Below, one piece after another: positions 1 through 11,255 of a stretch of DNA of 64,000 nt. Position 1 is the first letter of the stretch, and each line of letters opens with the position of its first letter. The position numbers were made by a program, and so were the translations under genes. The notes below the pieces were generated by a model. It was not told the DNA's origin. It saw only the letters and a list, made by a program, of their open reading frames with translations, and did no database searches. The stretch is from positions 1,054,001 through 1,118,000 of the forward strand of contig CM069869.1 in assembly GCA_036172665.1 (NCBI GenBank), written 5' to 3'. This stretch comes from Prosopocoilus inquinatus. Lineage: Eukaryota; Arthropoda; Insecta; Coleoptera; Lucanidae.

Positions 1-364
1 TATTTATGTTATTATATGAAAGGTCGAGTTCGATTAGGAGACTGAGCCCTTCGAACGCGGTGAAGTTGATGTCGCCGATGCTGCAGTTCTGAAACTTCAA
101 CTTGTGCACGTCGTTGAGGTTCGCCGTCGAGAACTCCCTCGCCTTCAGTTCGTAGAACGGATTGAACGAGAAGTCTATCTCCCGGACTTCGGTGCTCAAC
201 ATGGTGGGAACCTCGACGAGGCTCAAGTTCTTGCAGTCGGCCAGTTTCTTGCCACCCACCCACTTACACTTGCACTTGTCGCAGTGCGCCGTCCAATCAT
301 CTATGCCCAAGACGACCAGCACAATTCCGAGCAGGAACACGGTCACCACCTTCAGGATCATCAT
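1..364 (-). CDS. Leucine-rich-repeat protein, N-terminal part (partial, runs off left edge)
   Basis: On the minus strand a frame opens with ATG ATG at 364-359 and stays open to position 1 (121 codons). Residues 1-19 are a hydrophobic stretch (MMILKVVTVFLLGIVLVVLG), typical of a signal peptide. A cysteine cluster follows (HCDKCKCKW, then a Cys before KNLSL), typical of an LRR N-terminal cap. Then come leucine-rich repeats: VPTMLSTEVREIDFSFNPF, LKFQNCSIGDINFTAFEGL and LIELDLSYNNI. The known role of this architecture is an extracellular recognition or adhesion protein; which insect LRR protein it is cannot be said. The fragment is more GC-rich than its surroundings, as expected for real coding DNA. 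The coding part continues left of the window. A probable 3' splice site lies just upstream of the ATG. Confidence 0.8.
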   Translation of the reverse strand, partial: MMILKVVTVFLLGIVLVVLGIDDWTAHCDKCKCKWVGGKKLADCKNLSLVEVPTMLSTEVREIDFSFNPFYELKAREFSTANLNDVHKLKFQNCSIGDINFTAFEGLSLLIELDLSYNNIN

Positions 365-399
365 AATTCATTAAACGTGGCTTTTCACGCTATGTCCAT

Positions 400-402
400 C
401 TG
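400..402 (-). other. Probable 3' splice site before the LRR start codon
   Basis: Read on the minus strand, a pyrimidine-rich run ending TTGTTTCAG lies 35 bases upstream of the first ATG of the LRR gene. The exon would begin at 399 and contain a five-codon upstream ORF (ATG GAC ATA GCG TGA) before the LRR start. This suggests a 5'UTR intron extending right into the gene-free block. Inferred from the splice consensus only. Confidence 0.45.
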
Positions 403-1740
403 AAACAATCAAGGAAATCTAATATTAGATGCGGGGCGATTCTCGGAATGTGTTTCATCAATAAATTACATTAGTATAATTCCATTCGTGGAAGTATACA
501 CAGCAGTTGCAATCGGCGACTCTAAACCTTGAGTTCAAGATAGGAATTATTAATAAACAATTAAAAATTGAACGGTAATCGAACGAAGTCCATTCACTAC
601 CGCAAGGTAATTAAAACTGAAACACTTTTAATTTAATTTTACAAAGTGCGCAGGTAAGCAACCGAATTTGAATTGTTAACGTTAACGTAGTGCAAGTCGA
701 CGGGAGAATAATTATTATATGTTTTTCTAATAGTATTTAGGTTAATTATAAATGAGGGCTGGCTGTAATAGCACAGAACTGAAGCGAAATTACAAGCTTC
801 ATGACAATATTTCCTCATTTATTTCAGTAATGCGTTTTGTAAAATAATTACTTCTAATTTATGTGTGTGTGTGTGTATGGTAGTATGTACTAACTCTATG
901 AAATTCGTTTCATTATCTCATATTTATTTTCACACGATTATATTGTCATATTTGCTTTTTATTTTTCTGTTTTAAATTTTATCATCATAATTTTATTGAG
1001 CTATTTGCATGAAATTATTACCATCGATTCGCTTAAATTAATACGATTAGACTCTTCCGTGTCCGTCGTGCGCTTGATTAATTTTATTATAAATGATGCG
1101 GAAACGTTAATGTCATTAATTATTCTGCTCATGTGAACCAGAGATAAAATTGGAGAACGAATTTCTTCTTCTTATTCTTCCTTATTACATTTGCATCCGT
1201 GTTTTCTTCCTTATTGTTTTTGCGTCCGAATATAAATTGGCTATGCTTTCCGCATACGTATTTCACTCAACGCAAGAATAATTTCGCGAAGTCTCAATCA
1301 ACCAAAAAATATAAACTCAAATACGTTTCGTAAGTTAATTAATTTGGCGGTAAATATTTTTGCGTTTTATTTAGAAATTACTGAATTGTATATAAAAGTG
1401 ATACAAACATTTAATTTTAATAACGTGACAATTTGTCCAAAAGTAAACGAATTAGATTTTTCCAAGAACAATTTCATTTTCATTAAAACGTTCCCTGAAT
1501 TTTCTGGTCATTTTCTGATTTTCTTTTTGTTAAAAAAACCGACAAACTCACAACTGACTACCAAACTTTCCTAAATTGAAAATGACTTTAAACAGTTTTC
1601 CATTTACAGAAATAAGCGCACAAAAATTAATAATTTAATAATTGATTTTCTCGTGGTGTATTAACGGAGTTAATCAAGTTATTGAATCACCTTTACAAAT
1701 ACAAACAACTAGTTTTAATAATTAGATTTTATAACGACAA
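403..1740. other. Gene-free AT-rich block, probable intron or 5' flank of the LRR gene
   Basis: I see no coding frame with recognisable content. A short (TG)n microsatellite lies at 862-876. The rest is unique-looking AT-rich sequence with scattered homopolymers. If the splice acceptor at 400-402 is real, this would be intronic. Confidence 0.5.
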
Positions 1741-1798
1741 GTTTTAGTATAGGCAAACCAATAAACACAGCAGTTTGTTTGGTTGCCTACACTAAACT
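1741..1798. repeat. Imperfect hairpin (small inverted repeat)
   Basis: The left arm GTTTTAGTATAGGCAAACCA (from 1741) matches the inverted right arm TTGGTTGCCTACACTAAAC (1779-1797) with a few mismatches around a loop of about 17 bases. It could be a miniature fold-back relic. No target duplication was identified. Confidence 0.5.
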
Positions 1799-1926
1799 GA
1801 TAAGTCCTCGCAAATCACTCTTTTTCAATTTTGAAAAAATAAATGAACTCTGTACGAATCCAGATTCTTTTTAAAATTCAGTACGCTTATTTAATTCGGA
1901 TACATTATTAAGTTAGAATTCGTATC

Positions 1927-2106
1927 ATGACTCATGAAGAATACAAAACAGGTGCAGCGTTATGCAACGAAAGGATTCGTCAAGCTTGCGATGTATGTAC
2001 TGAAAAATTAAATCAAGGGTATTACTATCGCTGGAACATCGGCGATAAGAGAAATAATTATGTAAGGATTGATGAATCATGCAGGCGAGCCTTGATCGAA
2101 TCTTGA
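1927..2106 (+). CDS. Short open reading frame, 59 codons, unrecognised
   Basis: ATG at 1927 to TGA at 2104-2106 gives a 59-residue frame beginning MTHEEYKTGAALCNERIRQ and ending ESCRRALIES. Its composition is protein-like (mixed charged residues, three Cys, YYYRWNIGDKRNNY in the middle), unlike the Leu/Phe/Lys-rich frames that AT-rich noise gives here. There is no signal peptide or membrane segment and no family was recognised. After the stop the same frame soon meets further stops. It could be a small exon, a fragment of a decayed mobile-element gene, or chance. Confidence 0.25.
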   Translation: MTHEEYKTGAALCNERIRQACDVCTEKLNQGYYYRWNIGDKRNNYVRIDESCRRALIES

Positions 2107-3379
2107 TGCTAGCAAAAATAGAATTAGTCATTAAGGTTTTTCTCATTACCAAAGCTGACGTAGACCAAAAGGAGGTCATCTGATCCCAATAAATAGGTAG
2201 CTTTTCAAATCAGAAGGGAATTTGACAAGACAGTTGCCTGAGAGGGCTTGTCACGACAGTTGCCCGAGGCACGAACTCCTGTCATCTAGAAAAGTTTCTT
2301 CGATTCAGAATGTACTTTAGTTTGTGTATCGCGAGTCGTAAGGTTTTCAAATTTCTAAATTCTTTTTTTTAATCAGTCAATTTTCCAAATTTATTTTAAT
2401 TTAAAAGTGTACTTAAGAAGCATCCACGATCGGCGAGGGTGAGTTTAAACAACAGAGACCTAACAAAGGTTCCTAGATATAAACTATTTTTGTTAATCTT
2501 TCCTTCTCTCTTTCATACTCTAGTTTTAATTTTATGTCAATTGTTAAATTTTACTTAGTTAATTAATTTAATTGAATTCACAAATTATTTCGTTTTTAAT
2601 TTTTCGTTTTGTAATTTCTGTTTTGTTTGAATATATTTTATAATTTAAAGTTTGGATTTTTTATTTAAACGATAATAAGAAAGGACTATTAAGAAAACAT
2701 AGAAAGAGATAAGGAGTGAACAATTCCGAAAACAAATATTAGTACACACCATTCGAGCTATTCGGGGAAAACGATTTCTGGCTTTCCGTGCTAAAACCAG
2801 GGCGCTACTAACAAAGAAATCGATATTCAATATCGTACGGATTGCTTAAAGAATTGGGGACAAAAGGAGATGAAAAGCGAGTTTCCAACCTCCGTCCGGA
2901 CGTGCGTTCTACAACTCAAAAAAATGTAGCAAGACATCTTTGAATTTTTTTGGCTACAAATATCCTAGGATGTTTATACTTAATTTCCATAGTGTCTTAC
3001 GGTTTGGAGGACCGCTTCCCATAATCTGAATATTAAGTTGGACGCGCATTTATTCTCGATTGTATAATATTAGGAAATCGCGTATGTGGAAATACTCCGG
3101 CCACAAAATGGTGTAAAATTCTCGATGCATCGGCACTTCTTTTGTGGTTTTAATTAAATAATATCGATGGAGGGATAATATCGTTTGTAGTTTCTATTCT
3201 TAGATAGAACTGCCTCATCTTTTGAAACATTTGCAAGCGCATTTCGTCTGTTGCGTGAGAACCGTTCAATATTATTATTCCACGCGGTTGGACAATCATA
3301 AGATTTCCCTCGCCGTCTATACTTTTTTTTTACTTTTTCGAGTTGATATTTCGACAGACAGATTAAATTGGCTTCATTC
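2107..3379. other. Gene-free AT-rich block
   Basis: No coding content recognised. Around 2220-2285 a motif close to GACAGTTGCC(T/C)GAG occurs twice. The rest shows homopolymer runs and no clear inverted or tandem structure. Confidence 0.4.
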
Positions 3380-4080
3380 TAGACCCTTAATACCATTGGT
3401 TTTTCGTTACGTCATGTTGATACACTCGTTGGTTCCTACTGTGGCCACGATGTTTTCGATTCGTGCAAACGGCTGGTGGTGTTAGTTGTAGCGGGCGCGG
3501 CCCCATTTTTGTATCGTGGCCGACCTGTAGGTCGGTTCACATTTTGGTTTTCGGGAGGAACCTCGGGGAGGTTTCCTCGCCGTACGAGATTTCGTCAGTT
3601 CCGGTTTAGCGCTGGTGAAACATGAAGCTCATTCAGAGTTCGTCTGTTAAGGTCAGATTTCTATAATTAGTTTGGTGTAGGTCTCCTTTCTTTTTCCCCC
3701 GCGCTCTAATGTCTTCGACGTTCAGATCTCGCCTATTGTCCCGTCTGTAACGACTATTTGATCGTGTTGCAATCGGAGTGGGAATAAACGCAACCGGGGA
3801 CGCGTCGAGTACAGTTGAATTATCGCTCACGGCGCGGGCGTGTGCAGCCGGCTTGTAAGTTTGAGCTGGATTGTCCGAATTTGGGCCCGCCTTTTTATGG
3901 ATTTCCCTCATCGTCGTTATATTCTCCCCGAGTGTCAAACGGGGATCGCATTTTGCAAATCTGGGCGGCGGCATTTGGCAAGTCTTCAGTACCTACGTTA
4001 CGCAGGGTGAGTTTTTTTTTTTTTTGATAACCTCGCGGTCGTTTTTTTGTTAATCGTTCTGTTTTTGTTCTCAGTTGCTA
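3380..4080 (+). repeat. Diverged copy of a GC-richer dispersed repeat (family X)
   Basis: This stretch is clearly richer in G+C than its flanks and shares blocks with 8860-9480. Both carry GATTCGTGCAAAC, and both carry a stretch of the form GTTTT..GGAA(C)..GGGG.(A)TGTTT/GGTTTCCTCG..GTACG near 3550-3600 and 9105-9160. The copies are strongly diverged and coding is not evident. It is probably a non-coding part (LTR or 5'UTR) of an old retroelement; the boundaries are estimates. Confidence 0.35.
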
Positions 4081-4680
4081 GTTCCGGGCAAGGGGGGCGC
4101 TAGGCCGTTAGGTAGCTACACACGTGAGCTGACGAATTAACACTCATATCCATTACGACTGAAGCTGCTGGCTGAGCTGCACGTTAATTTCCTCAGCACA
4201 AATCTGTTTTTTCCAACAACAGGTAGGTAGTAAGTGATTGATTGTTTGCGTAGTTTTCTTTTAAGTCAACGATTTGCTATAGTTTCTGATGTTGTGCATG
4301 TTTACGTATTTATTAACAAGTTAATTCGAGATTTTTTTTTATAGTAACAACGATAAAATCATGACAGAACTTGCATTGTTACTAATTGCTGTTTTAATAA
4401 AATGAAGAAAGAGCACAAATAACTGACTAATAACAGAGCCACATTTTTTTATAACAACGTGTTTACCGCTTATCAAGAAAAAATAGTCTGTAGCTTTTCA
4501 GTTATTTAGAAGTTTAGTCATCATCAGTTTCAATTTACTGTTAATCGTAATCTCGACATGCGAACAGACCGTAAGGTACACACGATACTTGGCCTGTGAA
4601 CGTGTACAAAGACATCGTATCTATTAACTTAATTATGCATTTCCCGTCAACACATTGAATATTAATGTACCCCAGTAATT
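4081..4680. other. Gene-free AT-rich block
   Basis: Nothing recognisable as a gene or repeat; AT-rich DNA without clear inverted or tandem structure. Confidence 0.4.
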
Positions 4681-4684
4681 CCCC

Positions 4685-4830
4685 GCGAAGTCACTTTGAT
4701 AAGAAGGTGCTTTTGATCGCGAGCGACGACCGACGCGATCCCTCAACTCAAAACTCGCAAGTAGCTGAGTGGCGTGCGCACAAACCAAGCGACCGACCGA
4801 CGCGACGCCGACGACGTCCTAAAGTGATTT
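4685..4830. promoter_or_regulatory. GC/CpG-rich patch, candidate promoter or 5'UTR exon
   Basis: About 145 bases dense in CpG (repeated CGACCGACGCGA-type words) stand out in AT-rich surroundings. Such patches often mark insect promoters or first exons. It lies about 4.3 kb upstream, on the minus strand, of the putative 5'UTR acceptor of the LRR gene, so it could be that gene's first exon. No strong splice donor or TATA box could be assigned; the assignment is inference. Confidence 0.25.
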
Positions 4831-5958
4831 TGCTTTGTTAATGACGATGACGCAAATTTAATTAAAGCGTAACGGATAGAATTCACTCGAGGAAAACGTC
4901 GATGCATAATGCATCAGATTAATTACATTGTTTATCATTAACATCTGATTACCCTACAGGGCTTAATATTGCGCCAGTCCCAGATCCCTGTGGGTTATTA
5001 CACCTCTTCGTACTATTAGGTACCTGCAGTGTGTGATATTAATTTCCATTAGGCAATTACGACTTCCAATAAAACATTCACTGTGAGTACCTATTAGTTA
5101 CGAATTTAAAAGCCATTAAAGCCTTGATAACTGACGAGTTGCTTGAAGACACTATTCAATTCGACTTTCTGAATTAAAAAGTTATCGTTGAAGGCTCATT
5201 CCAGAAAAACGCAAGTTTTGCAAATTTTTAATGACTCAGAAGAAAGCAAATCTCCAAAACACTGTATTAGATGGAATTGTTTTGGTATCATGAGCTTGGG
5301 AAAAAAGGAAAAAGTTCCACCACAGAGAATTGTTTTGCACAATTCTGATCAGGAAGATGAGGTGACGAATTAAAGACGAAATTTTAATGTACCTGGAAAG
5401 AGGATGGTAGACACAAATATCGGAATGAGATTGTGACATACTTGCAAATGCAATACTGATAATTTTTTCGAATTCAATAAAACGTGAAAAATTAGATTGT
5501 TGTTCACTTAAAAAGATTTATCGAGAAACAGTTTCGTCTGATTCAAAAAATTCAAGAGAAATCGCCAATAATTGTTATAATAGTCACCATAATTAAACTA
5601 TTAATTTATTTGGTCGAGCTATTTAATCGCTCATTTACCAGTCACTAAGTGTATATATGATCTGGGTTAACAGTTTGAAAATCACTACTCGTTTAGGCAA
5701 ATTTACCTAAAAGCTTTTGTTTCTTTCAGCCTTACACATAATGAAGTAAATTATAAAATAAATAGTTGAAGAGGTAATGCCCCCAAATGTTCGCTTGCAC
5801 GAATCTAACCCACGTGACATAAGCAGGGACCAATGGATATCAATCTGACGGAAGAGAACACCAATAACATAAAAGGCTAAGGGTGAGGCCAATTAAACTA
5901 ATCATCGAAATGTTATACATATGTATTGGAGACTGTCGTTTGCAGTACAATAAAAATT
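4831..5958. other. Gene-free block
   Basis: No recognisable gene. A 61-codon frame at 5188-5373 has protein-like composition but begins with TTG and matches no family I know, so it is not called. Confidence 0.35.
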
Positions 5959-6122
5959 GGATTGAATCTATTAACCACAAAATGTTCTTTTTTAAACTAT
6001 ATACGTATTTCTTCAATAGTTGACTTCTTTGTTTTACTTCTCTTATGATTAAAAAACAAAGAAATCAACTACTGAAGATAAGAGTTAAGAAAAAAACATT
6101 TTGTGGTTAGGAGATTCAATCC
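5959..6122. repeat. Fold-back element (MITE-like hairpin)
   Basis: A left arm starting GGATTGAATCTATTAACCAC and a right arm ending GTGGTTAGGAGATTCAATCC are inverted copies of each other. The match continues inward over roughly 70 bases per arm (for example AACAAAGAAATCAACTA against TAGTTGACTTCTTTGTT). The loop is short. This is the structure of a miniature inverted-repeat element; no target duplication was resolved. Confidence 0.6.
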
Positions 6123-6317
6123 TATGTTTATAGTCGAAATGTCAGTTTGCAAAAACCTGTAGTTCGCAGAAACTGATCTAACAAAAAAACAAGAAACGTC
6201 GCCGGATACTTTAAGAGTATGTCTGAACGCATGGAATAATAATTTGGCCATAAATCTCACAAGCCAGAAAAAAAAAGACGCAGCTGCAATAGTTTCAACA
6301 GATGATGCAATCTTATC

Positions 6318-6513
6318 GCGTTTTCTACTGAGGCGTGTACTATATGCACTAAGTGCGTTTTCTACTGAGGCGTGTACTATATGCACTAAGTGCGTTTTCT
6401 ACTGAGGCGTGTACTATATGCACTAAGTGCGCGCTCAGAGTATCTCCATCTACTTGTAACCTCATATAATAAAATGAGTTGGAGATACTCTGAGAGCGCA
6501 CTCAGTAGAAAAA
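6318..6513. repeat. Hairpin whose left arm carries three tandem 37-bp units
   Basis: Three exact copies of a 37-bp unit (GCGTTTTCTACTGAGGCGTG then TACTATATGCACTAAGT) occupy 6318-6354, 6355-6391 and 6392-6428. They are followed by GCGCTCAGAGTATCTCC, which pairs with GGAGATACTCTGAGAGCGC near 6481-6499. The outer TTTTCTACTGAG pairs with CTCAGTAGAAAA at 6501-6513. This is a small fold-back element in which part of one arm has been triplicated. Confidence 0.7.
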
Positions 6514-6857
6514 GCTATCGTTAAAAGAAATAGAATTTCCGAACGATATTGTTCATTTATTCAAAACAACAAAGGAGTGCCGAGACCTCGAGAATTTTGC
6601 ACTAATTCGTGGCCGGAGTATTTCAAAACGAAAGCCCAAACAAACGTCTAAAAAAACGCAAAGCGTGAAACTATTTGCAATTCGCCTAATTAATCATTCC
6701 AGCGTCGATGAAAGCGATCGTAAAAAACCGCTAATCCGTAATCGCAATAAAGTTCCGAGGAAATGGGTGCTGCGACAAACGAAGTGACTTTCAACACAGA
6801 GAAAATAATTTCTTAATATTGCAAAGTCGGAAATAAATTCGAGTCAAACGGAATATA

Positions 6858-8382
6858 CAGTGAGAATCTTGTAACGCTGCACATAGACGAAAATTACGTT
6901 ACTAGATAATACATTTCTGAGTTATATAAAATTGCACATAGGGGTTTCAACATTACGTTGCTATGGTTACTACTCAATTTTCAATGCTGAATCATGTAAA
7001 AACTGCACATAGGAAGTATTATGGAAGGTTTATTACTTTGCATGTGTTTACAAAATTGTAATGTTTAAAAGATAAATATTTCATATTTAAATTTATAACA
7101 ATATTTAAGATTTAAATACACAAAAAACCAAATGAAAACACACAATTACAACTTATTTTAAAAAATTCCACCATTACTTAAAAGGCAGTATCTTAATCTA
7201 TTGTAAAACTCGTTTAATACATTCGCAGACTGTTGAGCAGTTATTTCCCCTGAAGCAGTAATGATTTTTTGTTTAAGTTCTTCGATGTCCCTTATAGGGG
7301 TTGAATTGTAGACTGATGATTTTAATTTTCCCCAGTAAAAAAAGTCCACGGGTGTAAGGTCTGGCGATCTTGGTGGCCACCCGATTGCTCCACTTCTGCC
7401 GATCCACCTTCCAGGAAAATGGAGATTTAGAAACTCTTACTGACAGAGAATAGTGGGCCGGAGCGCCATCGTGCTGATACCATATCTGACCTTCTAAGTG
7501 GAGGTCATTTAAAGCAGGAATAATTCGCTCTTCTAGCAGTTGCAGATAACATCTACTGGTTAACGTGCCTTGAATAAAAAATGGACCAATAATACGCGTG
7601 TCAATCATTTCTGGCCATACGTTGACTTTCTCTGGATATTGGGTCCTAGTGCTTAGATATCGGTGTAAGTTTTCCTTAGCCCAATATCTACAGTTTTGTG
7701 AATTTGGCTCTCCATGCTTCACAAATGTACTTTCATCTGTAAAAAGGATTTTTCGCAAATCAACGACATTTCTATTGATGTCTTCAAACATCCTTTCACA
7801 AAAGATTGTCCTATTTTCTGCATCGTTATCGTTCAATTCTTGATGCTTTTCAAATTTAAAAGATTTATACCGATGCTCTTTCAGGACGCGAATAACTGAT
7901 GAATGACTGATACCACATTCAGCTGATATTTTTCTGGTTGATATCTCCATATCATTCTCCACTAAAGCCAATACATTTAATTCCATTTCTTCTGTTAATA
8001 TACTAGACCTTCTTGAGCGTTTATTCGTATGATCAAAATTGATACAACCACTAGTTTTGAATTTTTGTACCACATTTCTAATAGTAGAAAAACTGGGAAT
8101 TGGTCTATCTGGAAATTTAGCGGCAAATAATGCAGAGACTTCCCTCAACGAAGTTCCATTTGAGAATAATGTGTACATTTCTACTTTTTCGGCGGTTGTA
8201 TACATTATTTTGCAATAAATCCAAAGAACAACTTAATTCAATTTGACAATTCAAAATTAGTAGTGTCATTACCGTTACTAACAACGCACGGTAACCTTGG
8301 CGAATAATATAAATTTGGAAATAATAATGTAATAAAGCTTCAATTGAAAATTACTATGTGCAATCCTATAAGGTTCTCAGTG
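6858..8382 (-). mobile_element. Tc1/mariner-superfamily transposon, DD41D-like, 1525 bp
   Basis: Terminal inverted repeats: the left end CAGTGAGAATCTTGTAACG leads into TGCACATAG, and the right end read inward is CACTGAGAACCTTATAGGA leading into TGCACATAG. Both ends abut TA (6856-6857 and 8383-8384), the expected target duplication. Subterminal GCACATAGG words recur near the left end. Inside lies a minus-strand transposase with one frameshift. The TIRs are still similar to each other, so the insertion is not very old. Confidence 0.85.
7158..8205 (-). pseudogene. Transposase of the 6.9-kb DD41D-like element, frameshifted
   Basis: The frame from ATG at 8205 encodes an N-terminal helix-turn-helix region (MYTTAEKVEMYTLFSNGTSL..., the kind found before DDE_3 domains). 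It continues with the catalytic blocks ILFTDEST (first Asp) and WYQHDGAPAHY (second Asp). Shortly after, near 7433-7440, the frame shifts by the equivalent of two lost bases. The correct continuation is in another frame: GRSGAIGWPPRSPDLTPVDF (third Asp) through to the stop at 7158. Counting across the break gives about 41 residues between the second and third Asp. A transposase cuts and joins the TIRs in the nucleus; this copy should be inactive. Confidence 0.85.
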
Positions 8383-8859
8383 TATAGCTCGTTCCCTGAA
8401 ACCAATTTTTATACCGTATAACAGTCTGTAAATATGACGAAAAAATTTGTCCATATTTTTCGGGCAGATTCTACCTCAAGTGAGGACAAGGAACAATTTG
8501 CAGCGCAACTTCTTGAAACATTTGGTTTGCGTCAACAAATGATTACATTTATTGAAGCGTTGAACAAGTAGGGTAGGAAGACGGGCTTGTTACGGTGTCG
8601 AAGACACATAAATACAAGTTTTGCGTTTCATTTTAAAACATTTGTTTGGAACGTCGTTTCGAAATAATCCGGTTGTAAATTTTTCATCACTTGTTGCAAA
8701 TTTTAAAAAGAACTTTTTTCCATTGCGAAATCTTGATTATTTCAGACGTTCACACGGCCATAAAACTTTCGTCTCGCCATTTTCTTTAGATCAGTTCATG
8801 CGAACTTCAGATTTTTGCGAGTTAATATGTCGATCGATGGTCTAATTGGCCGCATCTCT

Positions 8860-9480
8860 GGCATTTAACGTAATAGACAGTTGCTCACGTCAAATTATTA
8901 CCCGTTGGTCTCTGTTGACGTCACATTGTTTATGATTCGTGCAAACCCTCCTTTTTCAAATATTTGGGGCGGGGGCTTGATTTCGTTTTTAATCTGCGAC
9001 GCATCTCGGAGCTTGAGTTATTTTAGCGACATCCGCAACACCAGCTTGGTGTTTGTTCGGATTTCAGGTTCTTTTCGCATGTGCCTGCCTTCGGGGCGAG
9101 ACAAATTTCGTTTTGGAACGAATCTTGGGGGATGTTTCTTTCGTGTACGGCGTTTCGCTGGTTATTGCTATGGTGTTTAAAGATTGAAACTTTTCGGAGT
9201 TATCCTAGCCCCCTTCCTGAAGACAAGGGACAGGTAACTGTTGCCCTTGGTCGCACAGGTTATTATTGGCACATTTTCCTTCCTCCATAGACTTTTACGC
9301 TGGCTGTTTATGTTGGTTGCAAGTATTAGTTTGGCTGCCAGTTTAATGTTGGATGACAAGTTCTTAGTCGTGGCTTGACCGAACTTTGGCAACTGCTGTT
9401 AACTTCGGCGTCTCTTGGTTGGCCTACGTGGACGTTGTGTATAGAAGAACGACGTTTTCTCGTCGCACCGCTTTGGTGTT
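8860..9480 (+). repeat. Second diverged copy of family X
   Basis: GC-richer stretch sharing GATTCGTGCAAAC and further blocks with 3380-4080 (see that entry). The frame at 8881-9180 is not protein-like and is taken as non-coding. Boundaries are approximate. Confidence 0.35.
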
Positions 9481-9532
9481 GTGGTTGACGTCTTCATATG
9501 TCTGGATTTCTTGGTATTGCATTCCGTCTACT

Positions 9533-9748
9533 TTATTCGAAACGATAGAAGGATGAGGAAGGATTTACGGTTAAGAATGCATATTTAACTAGCGCATTGT
9601 ATATCATTAATATGGACAGAGGATTAGCATTCCACTCCAATGGGCTTAGGGATGAGCCCTGGGGTAGCTCTTTAGAAGATATTTGCGGGCCAATAAGTTC
9701 AATATTGTACTTTCCACGCAGGATTGTAAATACAATGATCTCCATCAA
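9533..9748 (-). pseudogene. LINE reverse transcriptase fragment (I/Jockey/R1-like)
   Basis: A minus-strand frame of 71 codons contains GPQISSKELPQGSSLSPL, matching the conserved reverse transcriptase block S..G.PQGS.LSPLLF of non-LTR retrotransposons. It is followed by a LILMIY-like stretch where the catalytic block would be expected. No catalytic ADD is present. Only this fragment was found; the rest of the element is missing or too decayed. Confidence 0.45.
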
Positions 9749-9749
9749 A

Positions 9750-10880
9750 GATACAATGATTTAAAGGGATGCAATAAAATATGTCTTCTTTCTTCTTCTT
9801 CTTTCGAGCAACAAGCTCGACAACATGTCCATCAACAACTTCCCCAGTGAGAGGGATGCTGCACACAGAGCAATAAGCTCTTGGCTTTTTCCGTGGCTCA
9901 GCCTCAAGTCTTGGTTTCTGGGTATTTTTTCAGGAGCCCGCAACTTACGAATAAGTTGACAAACCTGTCAACATACAAGCGAACTTGTTGCTATGAGTCA
10001 TGTTGCCGAACATGTTCCCTAGTGAATGGCCCGCTTAACTCTCCTGAAGCCAAACTGATTAATGGGTAACATACCATGGTTTTCTGTCCAGCAGGTAAAT
10101 CGGTGGACGGGCAAATATTATTAATTCTAAAGATGGAATTTCTTTTACAAGATAAAACAAAATTAAATAAAATTAATTTCTTCCGTAATTCTACATGTGC
10201 TTAAGTTTTTATTTTCTTTTATACATACCCATACACATCTCTAAATACCTTCTTAGTAGGTACGAGGGTAATATGTTTTTAGTACTTTAATGTTTTTGTA
10301 GGCAACCTCCAGATGGTCTTTACAATGGTAATTAATAAGAAACGTAACGCTAACGATTACAAAAATTATTAGATAAAGACGGAGGATAACGGAGTAACCG
10401 GCATTAATGAGTGCACTCATTAAAGCCTCGTTAGAGCGAAGCGTGTCAAGATACAAGATTGAACTTTAAAACAAGTCATCAACATGTTCTAGCACAGAAT
10501 ATACATGTGTACATGAGTAAGCACATGGATTAATACGTAAGAACTTTGTCTAATGACGACGTCATTAAACGAGGGCTTTTTTTTTAAATAAATAAATTAA
10601 AGACAGGATAAAATTAGCAGTACAGAGAAATCCCATTTCATATAAAAATGAAAATCTAAAGGTCTGAAAATCGTTATTGCTTTTAGAAAAGTGACTTAAA
10701 CTCAATCTAACGGATTGAAAAATATGATTTTTACTGATTTGATGAATTTTTAAGTTAATATTTATTTCAGTTAAGTTTGTATTACACGAAATGTTCACGT
10801 AAAACGAAACAAAATCGTTTTATTTTTAGCATCTGAAATGTTTCTTTTCAAATTATAATATACACGTATACACGTTAGGT
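9750..10880. other. Gene-free block
   Basis: A short (CTT)n run lies at 9784-9805. The rest shows no recognisable coding or repeat signal. Confidence 0.4.
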
Positions 10881-10885
10881 TAGAC

Positions 10886-11255
10886 CAGGGGTTTCCAACG
10901 GGGTCGATGAATATTGTTGACGATTTGGCTGGGAGTCGATGAACGTTTGGAAGTATTTTAGGGGGTGGAAGCTGTGAATTCTTGTTTAGTGGATACCTAT
11001 CTGACTAACGCCCAATTTCTTCACCTCTTGATAAATTTATCTGCCAGGTATTATCCTTGGAAACCATTGTATCCATAATAGTTTCCGAGGATACTACCAG
11101 GCAGATAAATTTATCCGTAGGTGAAGAAATCGGGCCTAACATATATATTTAAAAAAAGTAGAAGGTTTAAAAATAATAAATTAATTAGAATTAAACATTG
11201 TAAAGTGGCGAATCACGACACCTCAGGGGTCGCGGCCCCAAGGTTGAGAAAGAAA
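10886..11255. repeat. hAT-like terminal fragment enclosing a hairpin element
   Basis: CAGGGGTTTCCAAC at 10886 followed by GGGGTCGATGAA, and GGGGTCGCGGCCCCAAGGTT then GAGAAA near 11227-11252, resemble the CAGGGGTTCTCAACC ends of hAT-type elements; the same motif recurs at 59139 and 61333-61346. Inside, 11008-11137 is a separate fold-back: the left arm containing TTCTTCACCT and ATAAATTTATCTGCCAGGTA is inverted in the right arm (ACCAGGCAGATAAATTTATC, GGTGAAGAAAT). The hairpin is certain; the hAT assignment is tentative. Confidence 0.45.

Noticed and set aside
7598..7899. Plus-strand frames inside the 6.9-kb transposon
   Set aside because: They are antisense shadows of the transposase.
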